Source: Hyphochytrium catenoides (Eukaryota > Sar > Hyphochytriomycetes > Hyphochytriales > Hyphochytriaceae). Taken from it: 64,000 nucleotides of DNA. A model generated the notes under the pieces. The model ran no database searches. It saw nothing but the letters and a program-made list of their open reading frames with translations, and was not told where the DNA came from. Numbering within the stretch: position 1 is the stretch's first letter; every line of letters starts with the position of its first letter. A program made the position numbers and the translations under genes. The stretch spans positions 1-64,000 of the forward strand of contig FLMG01001021.1 of NCBI GenBank assembly GCA_900088475.1, given 5' to 3'. Below are positions 46,001 to 58,400 of the stretch, in pieces.

Positions 46001-47916
46001 AGAGGAGACGCACGGTCCTGGATTTTTCCTTCCAGTCTCTCCTCAACCTTCTCCATCCTTTCCTCTAGCTTTTCCTCTATCTTCCCCTCTATCCTCTCAT
46101 CAATTTTCTCTTCGACAGTGTGGATCTTGCCAACTACAATGTGTTCTACTTCTCTTAGCAAAATTGAACCGTCCATAGGTGGCATGGAAGGCCTGCGTGG
46201 GGACTCAGGACTCTGACGAAGGAGGCGGGAGAGATATTAGAGTCCATGTTATGTCCAGTGATATACAAGTCACGCCACTCTGGTGAGTTGCGGCCAAGAA
46301 CTTATGTAGCCCGTAAAGTACGTAGCCAAGGTCAGATAGCAAAGACGACCGTAAATGAAAGGTTGAGATGTTGAGGATCCTCAAAAAAATCGTAGCAAAC
46401 TCTCCTCATCGAGTCAGAGAGCAAGGGAGATGACAAATTAGAGGGGATCAGGTAAAGCGCCGTTACATCTATACTCTGCTGAATGACCTAGTACTCAAAG
46501 ATTGCCTCACCTTGTAGATATGGTCCACCAGCTCACTGGTGACGTGATACATAAGGGCGAGGAGCGGCACAGCCACAAGCACAACCTGCAGAAACCGATA
46601 CTTTTCCAATATGGACTGGATTCCGGTTTGCCGTTATGTAGGTAAGGAGGGTGGAGGGATGTGAATCAGTAGATGACAAAGTCGGTCATAGGAAAGAAGC
46701 TTCGCCCTACATAGGAACGCGCTATATACGGATCTCGGAGAAAAGCTACTCATCGCAACAATTCTGCCCTGTAAACCGCAGACCCTGCGCGATCTCTACT
46801 AGATAGCAAATAGAGTGCAGATGGGGGAAGTGCCGCGAAGTACCCACTCAATCCTTACCATAGGCGATCTTCGTCTCCTCCGTACAACTAATAATTGGAA
46901 TGGGTAGATAGATAGCAGTACATAATAGGAAGGTAAGGAAAAAATAGAAAGTGAGTCCGCAACCTTAACATATTGGGATCTCTCCCTTCGAGTTACTTCC
47001 GTCTCATTCTTCTTTATCCCCGATTTCTGGCGTCACCTTTACATTTGAACTTTCTTCTTACTCTAGAGTCCTTACCTCGAGGCTTTGTCTCAGAAGGAGG
47101 CGTTAGCTTTAGCTCCTCCCCTGTTAACCTGCCGAAGAAACCTCGATACTCTTTAAAGCCAGAGCTGGATGAAGAATACGCTGGAGAAGGGGCCGTAGTT
47201 CGAGGTCCAGTTACACTGTGTCTTGAAGAGGAGGCCTGAACTTCTTCTCTACCCTGCGCCTTTCGTGTCTCATCCTCTGAGGTTTCCGCTGTATACTCAG
47301 GCTCACGGCGGGAAGTAGAGGTGCTGGTTTGGGCTTTTCTTAGCTTCGGAGTTATTATGCGAGAGGAATCCTGTAAAACGATCGTCAGGCCCCTGCTTGA
47401 CTCTAGTGTCATAGTGATGACATCAAAAGAGAGAAAGGAGAAAGAAATCGAGAAGGATGGAAGGAGAGATGGCCAGCCGTCCCAGGGTGACATTTCATCG
47501 ATCCCCAAGATTTGTCATTCTTCCCCATTGCGTCACTTCTTTACTTCTCCCTTTCCAGCTATAGCCGCATCTGTCAACTCTATCTCACTCTCTCTCTCTC
47601 TCTCTCTCTTCAATGTAGTTTCTGTCTCACAACCCCCTTGTCTCCTTCTCTCTGTCAAATATTATACCTGATCTTCTTGATCTTCTTGCTCTTCGGGTTG
47701 CTCATCATCAGTGTAAAGAGTGGAAACAGCGGTAGACGCTGCTCTGCCTGTGCCTCCCCTCACCGTCCGCCGCCTTACCTCCGAAGTGCTTTCATTTCCT
47801 TCTTCAGGAGCGGGAGTCGTTTTCGCGACCCTTCTTCGCCGAGGAAGCGAGAGAGACGCAGAGTCTGATTCCGGAGGAAGGTTGGACTTTCTTCGGCTTG
47901 TACGGCGTGTCGACAT
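43063..47916 (-). CDS. SUN-domain nuclear envelope protein, 13 exons
   Basis: Exons: 47916-47668, 47370-47062, 46615-46511, 46212-45818, 45584-45377, 45174-45046, 44950-44854, 44762-44636, 44450-44376, 44221-44041, 43865-43704, 43362-43255, 43179-43063; 753 residues, phases consistent. The N-terminal 190 residues are basic and Ser/Thr-rich, as expected in the nucleoplasm. One transmembrane span lies at about 195-211 (VVLVAVPLLALMYHV). A coiled coil runs to about 530 with repeats like EGKIEEKLEERMEKVEERLE. The SUN domain is about 540-753: KYSADDLARVDFATIPGGAQ, GYGPEIALT, GSCWAFTGGQGQLTVRLS, SAPKDFSVY, and HPDFTCLYRFRVHG at the end. SUN proteins span the inner nuclear membrane and bind KASH proteins to form LINC bridges. 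The 445-base second intron is the largest and could hide a small exon. Confidence 0.92.
47585..47609. repeat. CT microsatellite in first SUN intron
   Basis: A pure CT dinucleotide run on the plus strand, within the first intron of the SUN gene. Confidence 0.9.
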
Positions 47917-49598
47917 TATCACGCCTTTAAGGAAAATTTCTTGTCTAGAGGAACCGCCACTCTAGCTTCTCGTTTCCTTCTGCTCAAGCCTCTCACAAGT
48001 ACTCCCGCGTCAGGACAGACCCCAATGTCTCTCATAGGCGGCAGGCCATGCCAAGAGCTGGCAAATCAGTTGTAGCCGCTGTCCGCCGCTGGTACTCCCA
48101 GGTTTGTCTAGTCAGACGTTTGCAAGAGCTCTCTTTGACCTTCCTTGCCTCCAGCGGTGGGATAATAATAAGGGGCGACGGACCTCCCTGGCAGCAGCCT
48201 CTGTTCTGAGGAATCAGGGAATCAGTTATGTTTGACATCCTTCTCCTACCCTGTGCTTACACTTCCCTATCTTTTTGTCATTCATGTTCACTCTTTCTCT
48301 CTTTTAGTTAAGCGTTACCCTACTACAATTCATATCTCTTGACCTATCTTTCTCGCGCAAGGTCCTCGCAATAAGGGCGGGTGCCAAAGGCAGAGCAAAA
48401 CCTTTTTGAAATCTCAACCGATATCGACGTTAACGGCCTTCCACGTATCCCCTGGCTAGCTGATAACTCAAGTCAGATCTAGCACACTGATTTTTCTGGT
48501 GGAGGTTGCAGTACCGTTTTGCTGTACAACCACACCACAGAGAAGCATCATCAGTCATCATCAGCTAGGAAAGGATCTTGCGGCTTCAGAATGGAGCATC
48601 TGGCATCTCTCTGTCTGTCTCCCGTCATCACACTCTCTCCCGCCCTGCGCTCCTCCATCCCACTTCCGATTGACGCGTTTAAAGGCTAGAGGTAGCTGGT
48701 CTTTCCATGCGCAAGTCATTGTTGGTGCCATGGGTCATCATCCTTCAATTGCTAGCGCGGCTCCAGAGGTCTGCGCTGTGTTTCCTCAGCTCGACAGAAG
48801 CTCTCATAGTCACCCTTAGGAATACTGCTGACCAGTCTCCCTGACAGGGTGGTAATGATCCTACGCTTAGAGCGTTGGTACGCTACTGCCCTCCACCGAG
48901 AGACATCCATCTGAGGACTCGTCTATAAACCCTAAATCAGTAACGTAATCCGTGTGTTCGGGCTCTCTTCCTAACTAATGCTAACATCCGAGAGGTGACT
49001 CATGCTAGACCTCTTGGCAAGTGTCTGCTGGCAGACAGAATTCTCTTACAGAGGGCCTGGCGGTTGGAATATCAAACCTTACACATCTTTGCTGCTGGTA
49101 ATTCGTACCAGTAATCACAATCTCAGCGTGAGGGACTGAGAGAAAAAGAGAGAGAGTAACAAAGCAACCCCACTTGAACTGGGGACAAACAGGAGTGCGC
49201 AAAGTCGCTGGGAGTTCTGGAAGACAATATAGCCTTGTAAGCGCTCGAATCGCTCTCCACCTTGATGACTATCAACACTCCCGATCACGCAAGACGCGGA
49301 TATGGCTGACCAACCCACTCGGTACGATACCCGCCATCCGCCTCCTCAGAACTAACCATCGGCCCTGGCATCCCTCAGGGTTATGCGCTCCGCTTCGCTC
49401 TTCATACACTTGGCCATTGTCTTATCTACCGCCCTCAGTATAACGGACGTTTTGCCCTGAATGAATAAGCGTGATAGTAACCCCTAGACCAGCGTTTTTG
49501 GATACAACAAAGGTAGAGCACTAGGCTCGACTAGGCCAAGATCCCAATATTGGCCAGCCATGAGTGAGGAACAAGGAGCAATAACGTGCAGAAGAGCT
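47917..49598. other. Intergenic, no supported gene
   Basis: About 1.7 kb between two minus-strand genes. It should hold the SUN promoter and the 3' UTR of the USP gene. A plus-strand frame at 48499-48819 has no family signal. Confidence 0.5.
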
Positions 49599-52500
49599 TC
49601 AGCTGCTGATTTTGTGACACTTCTTGAACTTCTTCCCGGATCCACATGGACATTTCTCATTGGGTCCAACCTAAAATATGCGACCTCAATACACAGAAAC
49701 ATTGGTCAGTTAGATAGAAATGTCCCCACCTTCGGAGCGACGGCCTTAGCCTTCGTGCCGAGTTCCCGCAGTGAGACTGGGCCAGAGCTCGCTCCGTTCC
49801 GCTCGTCCCTCTCTACACTTCGGCTCAGGGGTTGGCCCGCGGGCTGCCACTTTGGAAAGCTATATGAAGGCAAGCGTCCATAGACGGGCTCATCGAGTCT
49901 CATCTTCTGGAACTGCTGAGCGTAGACGTCCTCGAACGTTACCCTCCCTTTCTCCCCCATGCCTCCCATTTGCCCCCATAAGGAGCTGAGGCCTTTTAGC
50001 CCCGAGCTTTCTGGTCGGTGAAAGGAAGGTGGAACTGCTTGTGCTCCATTTGTGGACGAGGCAGGCGGAGGTGGATCCAAACCTTTTGCTTTCGCAAAGC
50101 ACTGCGAACACATCCCCTCGGTCTCTGGCCTACGAAAAGGTTGCCAAGAAACTTTGAATGTCAGACGTGATGATAAGGAATTGGGCAGAGAGGTATGCAG
50201 GACAGAGAACCAAGACCCACAAAATGGTGGGCCTAACAGGACGAATGCTGAGCGGCCGAGACCAAGAGAGATGCGCCGATAGGCAGTGTGATAGCAAGCT
50301 TAGAGCTGACCTTCCGTAAAAGCCGCAGCTATTAAGGCAAAGGGAAGGTTTGGAAGGTACGGACGAGCTAGCTAATAGCTCTCGGTTCTCTTTTGCGTCC
50401 TCTTCCTGTCTACTGGCAATTCCTAGGTTGTCATCCTCTTCAGTCGGTTTTGGCTGTTTCTTTTCTTCCCTTTTTTTCTGCCGAGCTAACCTCTTCGCTA
50501 ACTGCTTCCTTTAGAATGGAAAGACAGAGTGAGGTATGTTTTGGAGAAAGGTCAACTTTTTAGACATAAAGCGGCAAAAGGATGGGATGGACAAAGGCAG
50601 TCAAGCCACAAGGAAGCACTCAACAAGAGTGTGAGGTGATGAACGTCCTAGAGATAGGAGCATGGCTCTGACGCTACCGACGCACTCTGTAAGTTCTACA
50701 CCATCGCCAGTCCCTGAAGTAGCAGTTAAGTTTTCTCTTTGATAAAATAGCATGTAAGCCTTTTGCCGAAAGACTTCCGCCTTCGACACCGGTTCAATCT
50801 GGAACAGTGAGAAGCTATGAGGGACACAGGGAGTACGCATACATGTATACTTTCTTTCTCACTGGTGCTTTGGCCCTGTCAGACCCCAATGCTACTTTCA
50901 AACATGGCCAACACTTCCCATAAGTCTCGCACAGAGGACCCCAAGTTTTAGACCGGTCTCAGGCACTTAAAGGCCCTTCAGCACCAGAACACTCGGCATC
51001 CTTACCTTATCATCATCTATCCTATTCCAGGTCCTTTTGGAGTCTCTAACATAGCAAACATAATGGCCAAAGGAGGATGACTGAAAGAGGTCCAAATGCA
51101 CTAGTACTGCATACAGACTATAGCGGGGGCGGTCGCCGATGCCTTCAACAATACAGGAGGCAGGTAGAATGACAAAGTTAGGGTTGAGGGCAGAATGTAA
51201 CAACCAGGGACACTTTTACCATGCGACATGTACGGCCCCAAATCGAGCGTTTCCTTGAACGCTATGTCCTTATTAAGCTGGTTCGATATGAAGGAAAGCA
51301 AAAAACGACCAGGTTAGGACGTACCATTGAATAAAATAGAGAGCCAAGGCTCCTTAGCAACGTTAAGTAGAAAGGGAAAAAAGTGAAACAACAATTTTCT
51401 CTTCCTCGGTTGAGCGTCTCGCCAGCAATAGAGAAAGCAGAGAGTCGTTCAGGGTGAGAGAAAAGCACACGAGCGGACAAGAGAGGGAAGTTGAGTCAGA
51501 CTAATGTTGCAAGAAATTTTCCACACTAGTTGCCCTGTACCCCACCGACGATAATAGGACAGGGCCATCTGCAGCAGGCGTAAACAAACGGGCAAGAACC
51601 GAAAGGGCATAGAGCTCCAGACTTGAAAAGACACGATGAAGGTAACACGTCAAGGTGCATAAAAGCAGTGACGAGGTACCTTCCCATACAGTCCAGGTCG
51701 GAACCTCTTCAAGTGAACCAATAGTATATTTGAAGCTTCGCACACAGTGATCTGTTTTCTTCCCTGCACCTCCTCTCGGCATCCTGAGCACCGAAACTTG
51801 TTAGAGCGGTCCAGTACCTCTGGGCGGGTGAAAGCCTCCAGACATTCCTAGATCATCTCAGGGTTAGTGCATCCGGGAAAAGAGTACACCAAAGGCACAA
51901 TGGCATCTGCCAAACGCGATATATATCTTTTTCGCTTAGAGTTAGCGAAAGCTGGCGAAAGGCTAGGGTCATTGTAAAGAACAATTGCACGCAACAACGC
52001 CCGTTTAAGTGGCCACGCATGAGACAAGAGCTCATCGTGACCCTATAAGTCGAAAAACTGGGCGAAGTGGTATCTGATCAGTGATATAGGCTAAGCACAT
52101 AAGGGAGATGCAGAGAACAATGACTTATAGCACAACTACGCACCTCAACGCTATCCGAGACCTCTACCTCTAGGGAGAGATCTCGAAAATCTGTATATTT
52201 ACTGCTTTCATGTTGGCAGCTACTGCAGATGAGCTGGTCCTGAAGTTTTCCGTTGAAAATCTGCCAAAGAGAAGAGTAACAGGAGGAAATTAGGCACCGG
52301 ATGGGTGACAGCAAACAAGACGTAGCGAGATTGCAGCTAACTGGCACTTCTCCACATAAGACGGGTGAAGTTGGGCAGGCCGCTGGCAAGTATTACTACC
52401 TGAGAGATTGCTGATGTCTCCTGCACCTCGAGTGTGAGAGTCGGGTCTGTGCTGCTCCGCTATGGATGGAGGGAGCAAATTAGCGAAGAGCCAACGTGGA

Positions 52501-54776
52501 CCTGGGCACGTCTCTTCGATGCCTAGTCTTCCCTTGTCACTCTAGAGCCGCCAAACCTATGATTGCTCTTGCCCCTCAAATTCTCTCGCACACTTTTACA
52601 GATAAGGCGTGCGGGTGGCCTTCCGCTTTTGACACACTAGATGGGCCGTCGAGGAGCCAGGATCTACCTGCATTTCGTCTATGACATATTTAATGAACTC
52701 ATGTGCGTCCTCCTGTTCATTTGAATAGCCAGCCGTCAGCCTCCAACGCAGTAAAGAGAGTGAAGCGGCATAGGTACTATGATACTCTTTTCCTGCGCAT
52801 ACGTGTATCCAGTTATCCCTGTCTCCTCCGTCTCCTAACTGTTGAGCCTCTACTTATTTTTTTAACCTACTTCCTACTTTTGCCTTGCATACGCACCTGG
52901 GAGCCATTGACAAACTCCGAGCCTAACGATCGCAAGCAGGTTATCACAGGGCGCGCGACTATTGGCTGTTCCGCCTTTTCTGTCTGCACCAAGTAACTCA
53001 GTGTAAGGAAGACCAACGTGTCGTAGAACTCTTTTTTAAAGTGCAGTGAGCGAAACGAGGGCAACACAAGACAATGAACTGGGCATGCACCGCAAAACGG
53101 TAAGCTTAACGTCGTGCGGAAAGCAGGCTTTACCTCGGCTAGCTGAGACTAGTAGAGCAGCATAGGGCTAGTGAGGAAAAGAGAGAGATAAGTCTAACGG
53201 ACGCATACCAACTCTATTTGATACTTCATCGCCAGAAGCATGTCCTCTGTCATAGGGACTGCCTGGTTTCTCCTTTCTTTGTACTCTGACGGATCTATCT
53301 ACCTCCCAGCAAAAGACAGTTGAGAGCAGCCCAGTTGTCAGACGACCCAGACGGAAAGGCAACGAGCAGAGTGTAGTTCGCCACAATTACAACTGAGTGA
53401 AATCAACTATCCGCCCAAGTGTATGCTATTTGACATATCCAGGTGCTAGACGGCCGTCACGGGGACAGGGAGTCACCGGGAAGAGAAGGGATCAGGAAGA
53501 AGAGATTACAGATAACGAAGAGAACCGCCTTACATGGTGCTTGAGATAGCCCACCAAAGGAGCTGTATAGGTTAAGCATTGAAGGGCTGAGTTCAGGAAG
53601 CAGGTGACCCCAGTATTGACTGCAAAAGGAGGCGCCAAGTTCAGTTGACAGGAACAGAGTCATATTATGTGGTAGTACGTATTGCAGTTGCATCTGGGGT
53701 TAATATAGCCAGAAGCCTTGACATACGCGCTGCAGATCAGTGGAAGAGGATAGGGTTGAAAGAGCTTTTACGTGGAGAATAAAAGGTGATAGAGTATGAG
53801 AGATACCTAGAAGGATGCACATGAGGAGCGTTGCACCCAGCAGCACGCACCTAGACCTCCTCTAACATGAGGAACAGGCGTGTCCATGAGCTTGGAAAGT
53901 TGCGATGGTGGAAAGAGAGGATTAGCGACGGCCTTCCGCTTGTATTTGCTCTCAGGGACTTTAAGGAGGTTCTTTTTGCTCCCCCTAGGAGAGAGATTGC
54001 CTCCACCTCCTCCATCGGCTCCTCGTTGTCTGAGCTCCTTGCAAGCCACCTTGTGGCCTGGTAATCAGAGAGGAGAGATTTAGTCCTGAAGATTGGTGTC
54101 TTCCCTAAGCTTAGGCCAAGCACAATGCCAGCGCAGCCCGCATAGCGGAAAGCGGAAGAGAGGAAGATTGTCGTCTACCTAGTTCCCAGTCTTTCTTCTG
54201 ACATTGGCTCGAGCTATAGCGAGAGATGACACAGCCCAGAGGAGAACATGGTCAGATATTGGTAGGTCATCTAGAGCGACTAGAATAGCCCTGAGACCCC
54301 GGGGAGAGGCCAGCAATTAGCGAAGAGAGGGTTGGACAACGAAGAGCCAGCTCTACCGAGGTAATTTGATCTCTGTTAGCAGAGCCGTACCAGTACCAGA
54401 CCAGCTTACACTTGGAGCAGCGAGAGCTCGCTGGAGTTACGCAGCGGGCGCACAGGCCAACTTCTTGCTCCATGCTCCAAGGAGAACGTAGAAGAGGAGC
54501 AGGAAGGGACTACGATTGCCGCAAGGGTGAAGAGAGGTGATCAAGCGGAAGCTCCCAGCAGACGACGCTGTTCACCTCACACTCGCGTGACTCTAGCCTC
54601 AGGTGGGACCTAGCAAGCGACTGTCCAATGACTGCAAAGCTCCAAAGAGTAGCAGCAGCAAGGGCCAACGGAGAAGAGAAATGCGTCAGGGAAGAGCTCC
54701 AACTGAAGCTCGAGAACATAGAAAATGTTAGAGGATTCGCAGTGTTGAAGCTTCCCATGCTGATTCTATATTCCAT
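49599..54776 (-). CDS. TM-MYND-USP deubiquitinase with C-terminal SEC-C motif
   Basis: Eighteen exons: 54776-54576, 54509-54391, 54213-54179, 54057-53851, 53619-53534, 53406-53347, 53244-53209, 52983-52897, 52712-52668, 52459-52400, 52260-52144, 51847-51680, 51277-51220, 51142-51006, 50798-50686, 50508-50311, 50129-49730, 49670-49599; 732 residues. A hydrophobic span lies at about 33-51, then a MYND zinc finger (CARC, CSKCKLVWYCSSQCQKKDW, HKVAC). USP catalytic Cys194 is in NTGVTCFLNSALQCL. Later blocks are QEDAHEFIKYVIDEMQ, SNKFRCSGCREEV, LLVHLKRF, and the catalytic His453 in FGHYVCYV with Asp at about 469. The last exon encodes the zinc knuckle NEKCPCGSGKKFKKCH (SEC-C type). TM-MYND-USP resembles plant UBP16-19. 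The exon 6 donor at 53346 is the least certain junction. An in-frame ATG at 54758 is an alternative start. Confidence 0.88.
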
Positions 54777-55496
54777 ACTTATAATCACGGGATAAGAACG
54801 GTTAGAAGTCTCTTATTCCGTATCTAATAGTCGATTCTCTTCAGTTGAAGATGTGGGTGGAGAGATTGAAGAACTGTGATCAGAACAGCTGGAGATGGAG
54901 CTCCGACCGCCAATGGCCAAGTGCGCCATCGACAAACGACCAAGCAAAGCTCGTCTCCCCGTATTATGTTGCTGTCGACCAGGTTATTAACACCGCTAGT
55001 GCTGGCCCATGCTGGGGAGAGTGAAGGACAATAGGTTCTGTTGGCTAACATAAACTGGATGCATAAAGGCCCTAACTGACAGCAGGAGATGATGTACCTT
55101 CGATAGGTACTAGCCGGCTTGCCTAACTAGCTGCACCAAACTATGCTCACACATTCTCCTTAGTAAGGCTGGCATCTGCACATATTCTTCCTCCGTCATT
55201 AAGGCCTGGCAGTTCATGAAGTCTGGACGAGGTCTTCAGACAGACTCAGATTGAGGCGATATCCGGAAGCTGGCCTCGGCCCGTTATGTATTCTTCTTGA
55301 TTTTTAGGCGTGTCCTTCCCATCCTATCAGTAAAGCTTGGTGATGGCATGTGCTGGCGGGGGCGGGCGCAGTGCAAGCCGTAAATAGAGTGGCCAGTGGC
55401 AGACAGTTGAACAGCATTTTCTTGCGTGTTAATAACTTAGAAAAGGTGCCAGACTGTATGTTGGGGGAGGGGCTGTCAAGCGGAGTAGATAGTGTT
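54777..55496. other. Intergenic, no supported gene
   Basis: About 720 bases between two tandem minus-strand genes; the USP promoter should be here. No convincing frame. Confidence 0.5.
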
Positions 55497-58400
55497 TCAG
55501 ATCCACTTGGACTCCCCCGTAACTGGATTGTAAAGGTAACTGTGGCCCGACTCCTCATCCACTGCAGTGATCCATTCTGACCCTGAAGTGGCACCAGCAC
55601 CAGCTTCAGGTAAAGAAGGCTCATACTCAGCGCCATAGCCTTCTGCGGCGCTGTACTCAGGAGAGAAGGCTGGAAGACAACAGACAAGGAGGAAGAAGGG
55701 TGGGCAATCGGATTTAAGACTGACCGACCAAGAACCATAGATAGGGGCGGGATGAGGAGGCAGCAGTAATAGTGGGATAGTGAAGAAAGGAGTTCGCTAA
55801 TGTACCTGGCATTGCGCCCTGTTGGCCACTCGAGTCCAGATAGGGTTCTGCTCCCTGAGAAACAGTAAAGGAAACGTGAGATTCCTCCTTTAATCCTCCT
55901 TCTACAAAGGCTGGCAAGCTGATGTTCAGCACTTGTTAACTTATTAATGACGATGGAGCTGATAGGGCAGGCCCTTTGTCGAGCCCCTTCCTTCTGCGTC
56001 ATGTCAAACGTTCCTCTAGCTTGACCTTGCACATCACTTATTTATGCTACTTTATAGATCTTCTTCGCACCTGATAGTCATACCCATGGCCTTCAGCCTG
56101 GGTGGCATCCTGAGCATAGGCTGTGTCCGCCTAGATACGTAAGAAACGGAGACAAGGGAAAGAATAAAGAGTGCTGGTAACTTAGGCGGTCTCATGCGCG
56201 CACGGATAAGGCCGACAGAGCTGTACCTCCTTTTGTGGCCAGGCTTCAGGAGGGGGCTGATAGTAGGGGATAGAAGGATCATAGTCATAGCCATAGCCTT
56301 CTGCGGCTGTGTAGTCACCGAGATAAGCGGGAGGAGTCGGCTGCTGACCCTGTTGACCCAATCTATTTCCTATGGTCATTAGGAACAGAACAAACCATAC
56401 GTAAGGAGGTACGAGTCTTTGGACGAGTTGTCGATGGACGACTGAGATGTGGTGGACTTGAGCCAGAGATAGACTCCACCACAGCAAACATGAAGTAAGC
56501 TAGAAGCATCTCCTTTACAGACACATAGAGATTCGGCGAATAAAAACGCAATGAGAGATCCGAAGGCCGGGCAAGTCTTAGATAACAGAAATTATGTGTG
56601 GAGCCACAGTATTGGTCATGTAGAGGTGTGTACCATCGTCATCGACAGGCTCTGCCTCGTGCATGGCCTTCTTCCCCTTCGAATGTATGAGCTGGAAGCA
56701 GGGATCGCAGAAGGGATCATCGCACTGGGCACACCACTTCGTCGCGGCCTTCCTTTCGCATTCCACACAGCTGGAAATGAAAGGGTGAGAAGGAACGAAG
56801 TGAAAATGGCTCATGCAGAAAGAGCTAACAAATTATGCCGTGTGTAGAGCAGCAAATGGGAGATGACCGGAAAAAGGAGAGAGTTGAGACGCCAAGGGAA
56901 GAAGAGAACATGCCTGGCATCACTCACCGTCTTGGTCCAATGGCTTCGTACTCGTGCTCCTTCCTTCGGGTTGACTTGTGAAGTCTCTCAAAGCAAGAGT
57001 CGCAGAACTTATCTTCACAGCGTTTACAGTAAAAGGTCGCAACTTCCTTCTCGCACTCCACGCAGAAGCGACCTGGTAGGAAGATTGCAAGTTAGAAGGT
57101 GCATCGTGCTCATACTTCTTGATCTATTGACATCGCGTTCGTCCTCAGTACCTCTTCCTATGTCAGCTTCCTCGTCCTCATTCATGAAAGTGGAGGGATC
57201 CTCTATCACGTCCCCAGACATTAGTACCATGCTCCCGTCATGACGAACGTAGCCTTTCTGTGGTGGGAGCCACATGGCCTCGCCCGTCTGTAAGAGAGAG
57301 GCCCAAATTCATGAAAATTGTGATACATTCAGAACGCATGAGGGTCAATCAGAAAATACGGAGGCAAGAAGAGGCCTGTAACAAAGCCTTGGAGAACGAT
57401 GAGGTAAAGAGAGAGCCACAAGAAGCCAATGGCGGGGCTCAAAGAGCTGAAGCTTGGTAGAGCACAGGACCATCAATGATGGGATGACGTCTCGTAAAGA
57501 ACGTGCAATAGGAAGGAGATGATAGAAAAGGCAAACATAAGCAGCACCAAACGAAAGGAGCGAAGAGAACGGGTTAGAGTGATCTCAGCGCTTTGCAGGA
57601 GAGAGGTGAACGCCTAGAGAATGAAATGGGGGCTACCTCGGCTTTGTAGTAGAAAAACCTGTTGGCACTCTCATCGAACACTTCAGTCCATTGTCGAGCA
57701 AGCTGGATCATGTACTGAAACTTCTCACGTCGATACTCTCGCATGCGACGACGGACCTTCCAGCCACGATACATACCCTGATAGGCATAAGATACCAGAG
57801 TCCCAGAGGTGAGCCACAAGCCAAAACGTGAAGAGCTAGCAGAGTCACAGGATCGCACACATATGAACGTTACCTGAATTTTGGCGGCAGCGAGGTCTTT
57901 CTCTCTTCTATCAGCAAGGTACATGTCCCGCTTGATTTGGTAGATCACGCGACCACGGTGTCCTCGATAGACCTAAGTGGATTGTTAGCGAATAGAGCGG
58001 CTATAGGGAAGGTATAGTAGAAGAGGCTTCTTTTGCCATTGTCTCTTAGCTAAGAAGCAGTAGACAAAGTGTCATAATGCGAGAGAAAGATTTATATATA
58101 GTGCGACAAAGACCCAAAAGTTCACTAGGCAAGGATATGACCTGTGACCTAGTTAAAGGATAGGCGAAGACGAAGAACAGACCTTCTGTATCTTCAAAGC
58201 ACTTTGTTGCTCTCTCTTGATCTTCGCCCTGTACTCTATCCGTAGATCCCGACAGAGCTTTCGATCCCTACGGCCTCTGGCTAGCGCCTAGAAAGAGTGT
58301 TATTATCAGACGGAGAAGAATGCACGCTGGGACATGCCCAAGGGCCCAAGCGCAGGGAGAGGGAGAGGAGAGGAAGAGAGGAGCAGAGTAGGCAAGTGCA

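Noticed and set aside
47062-47076. Donor at 47075 for SUN exon 2
   Set aside because: It gives phase 1, which cannot join the transmembrane exon; the donor 13 bases downstream gives phase 0.
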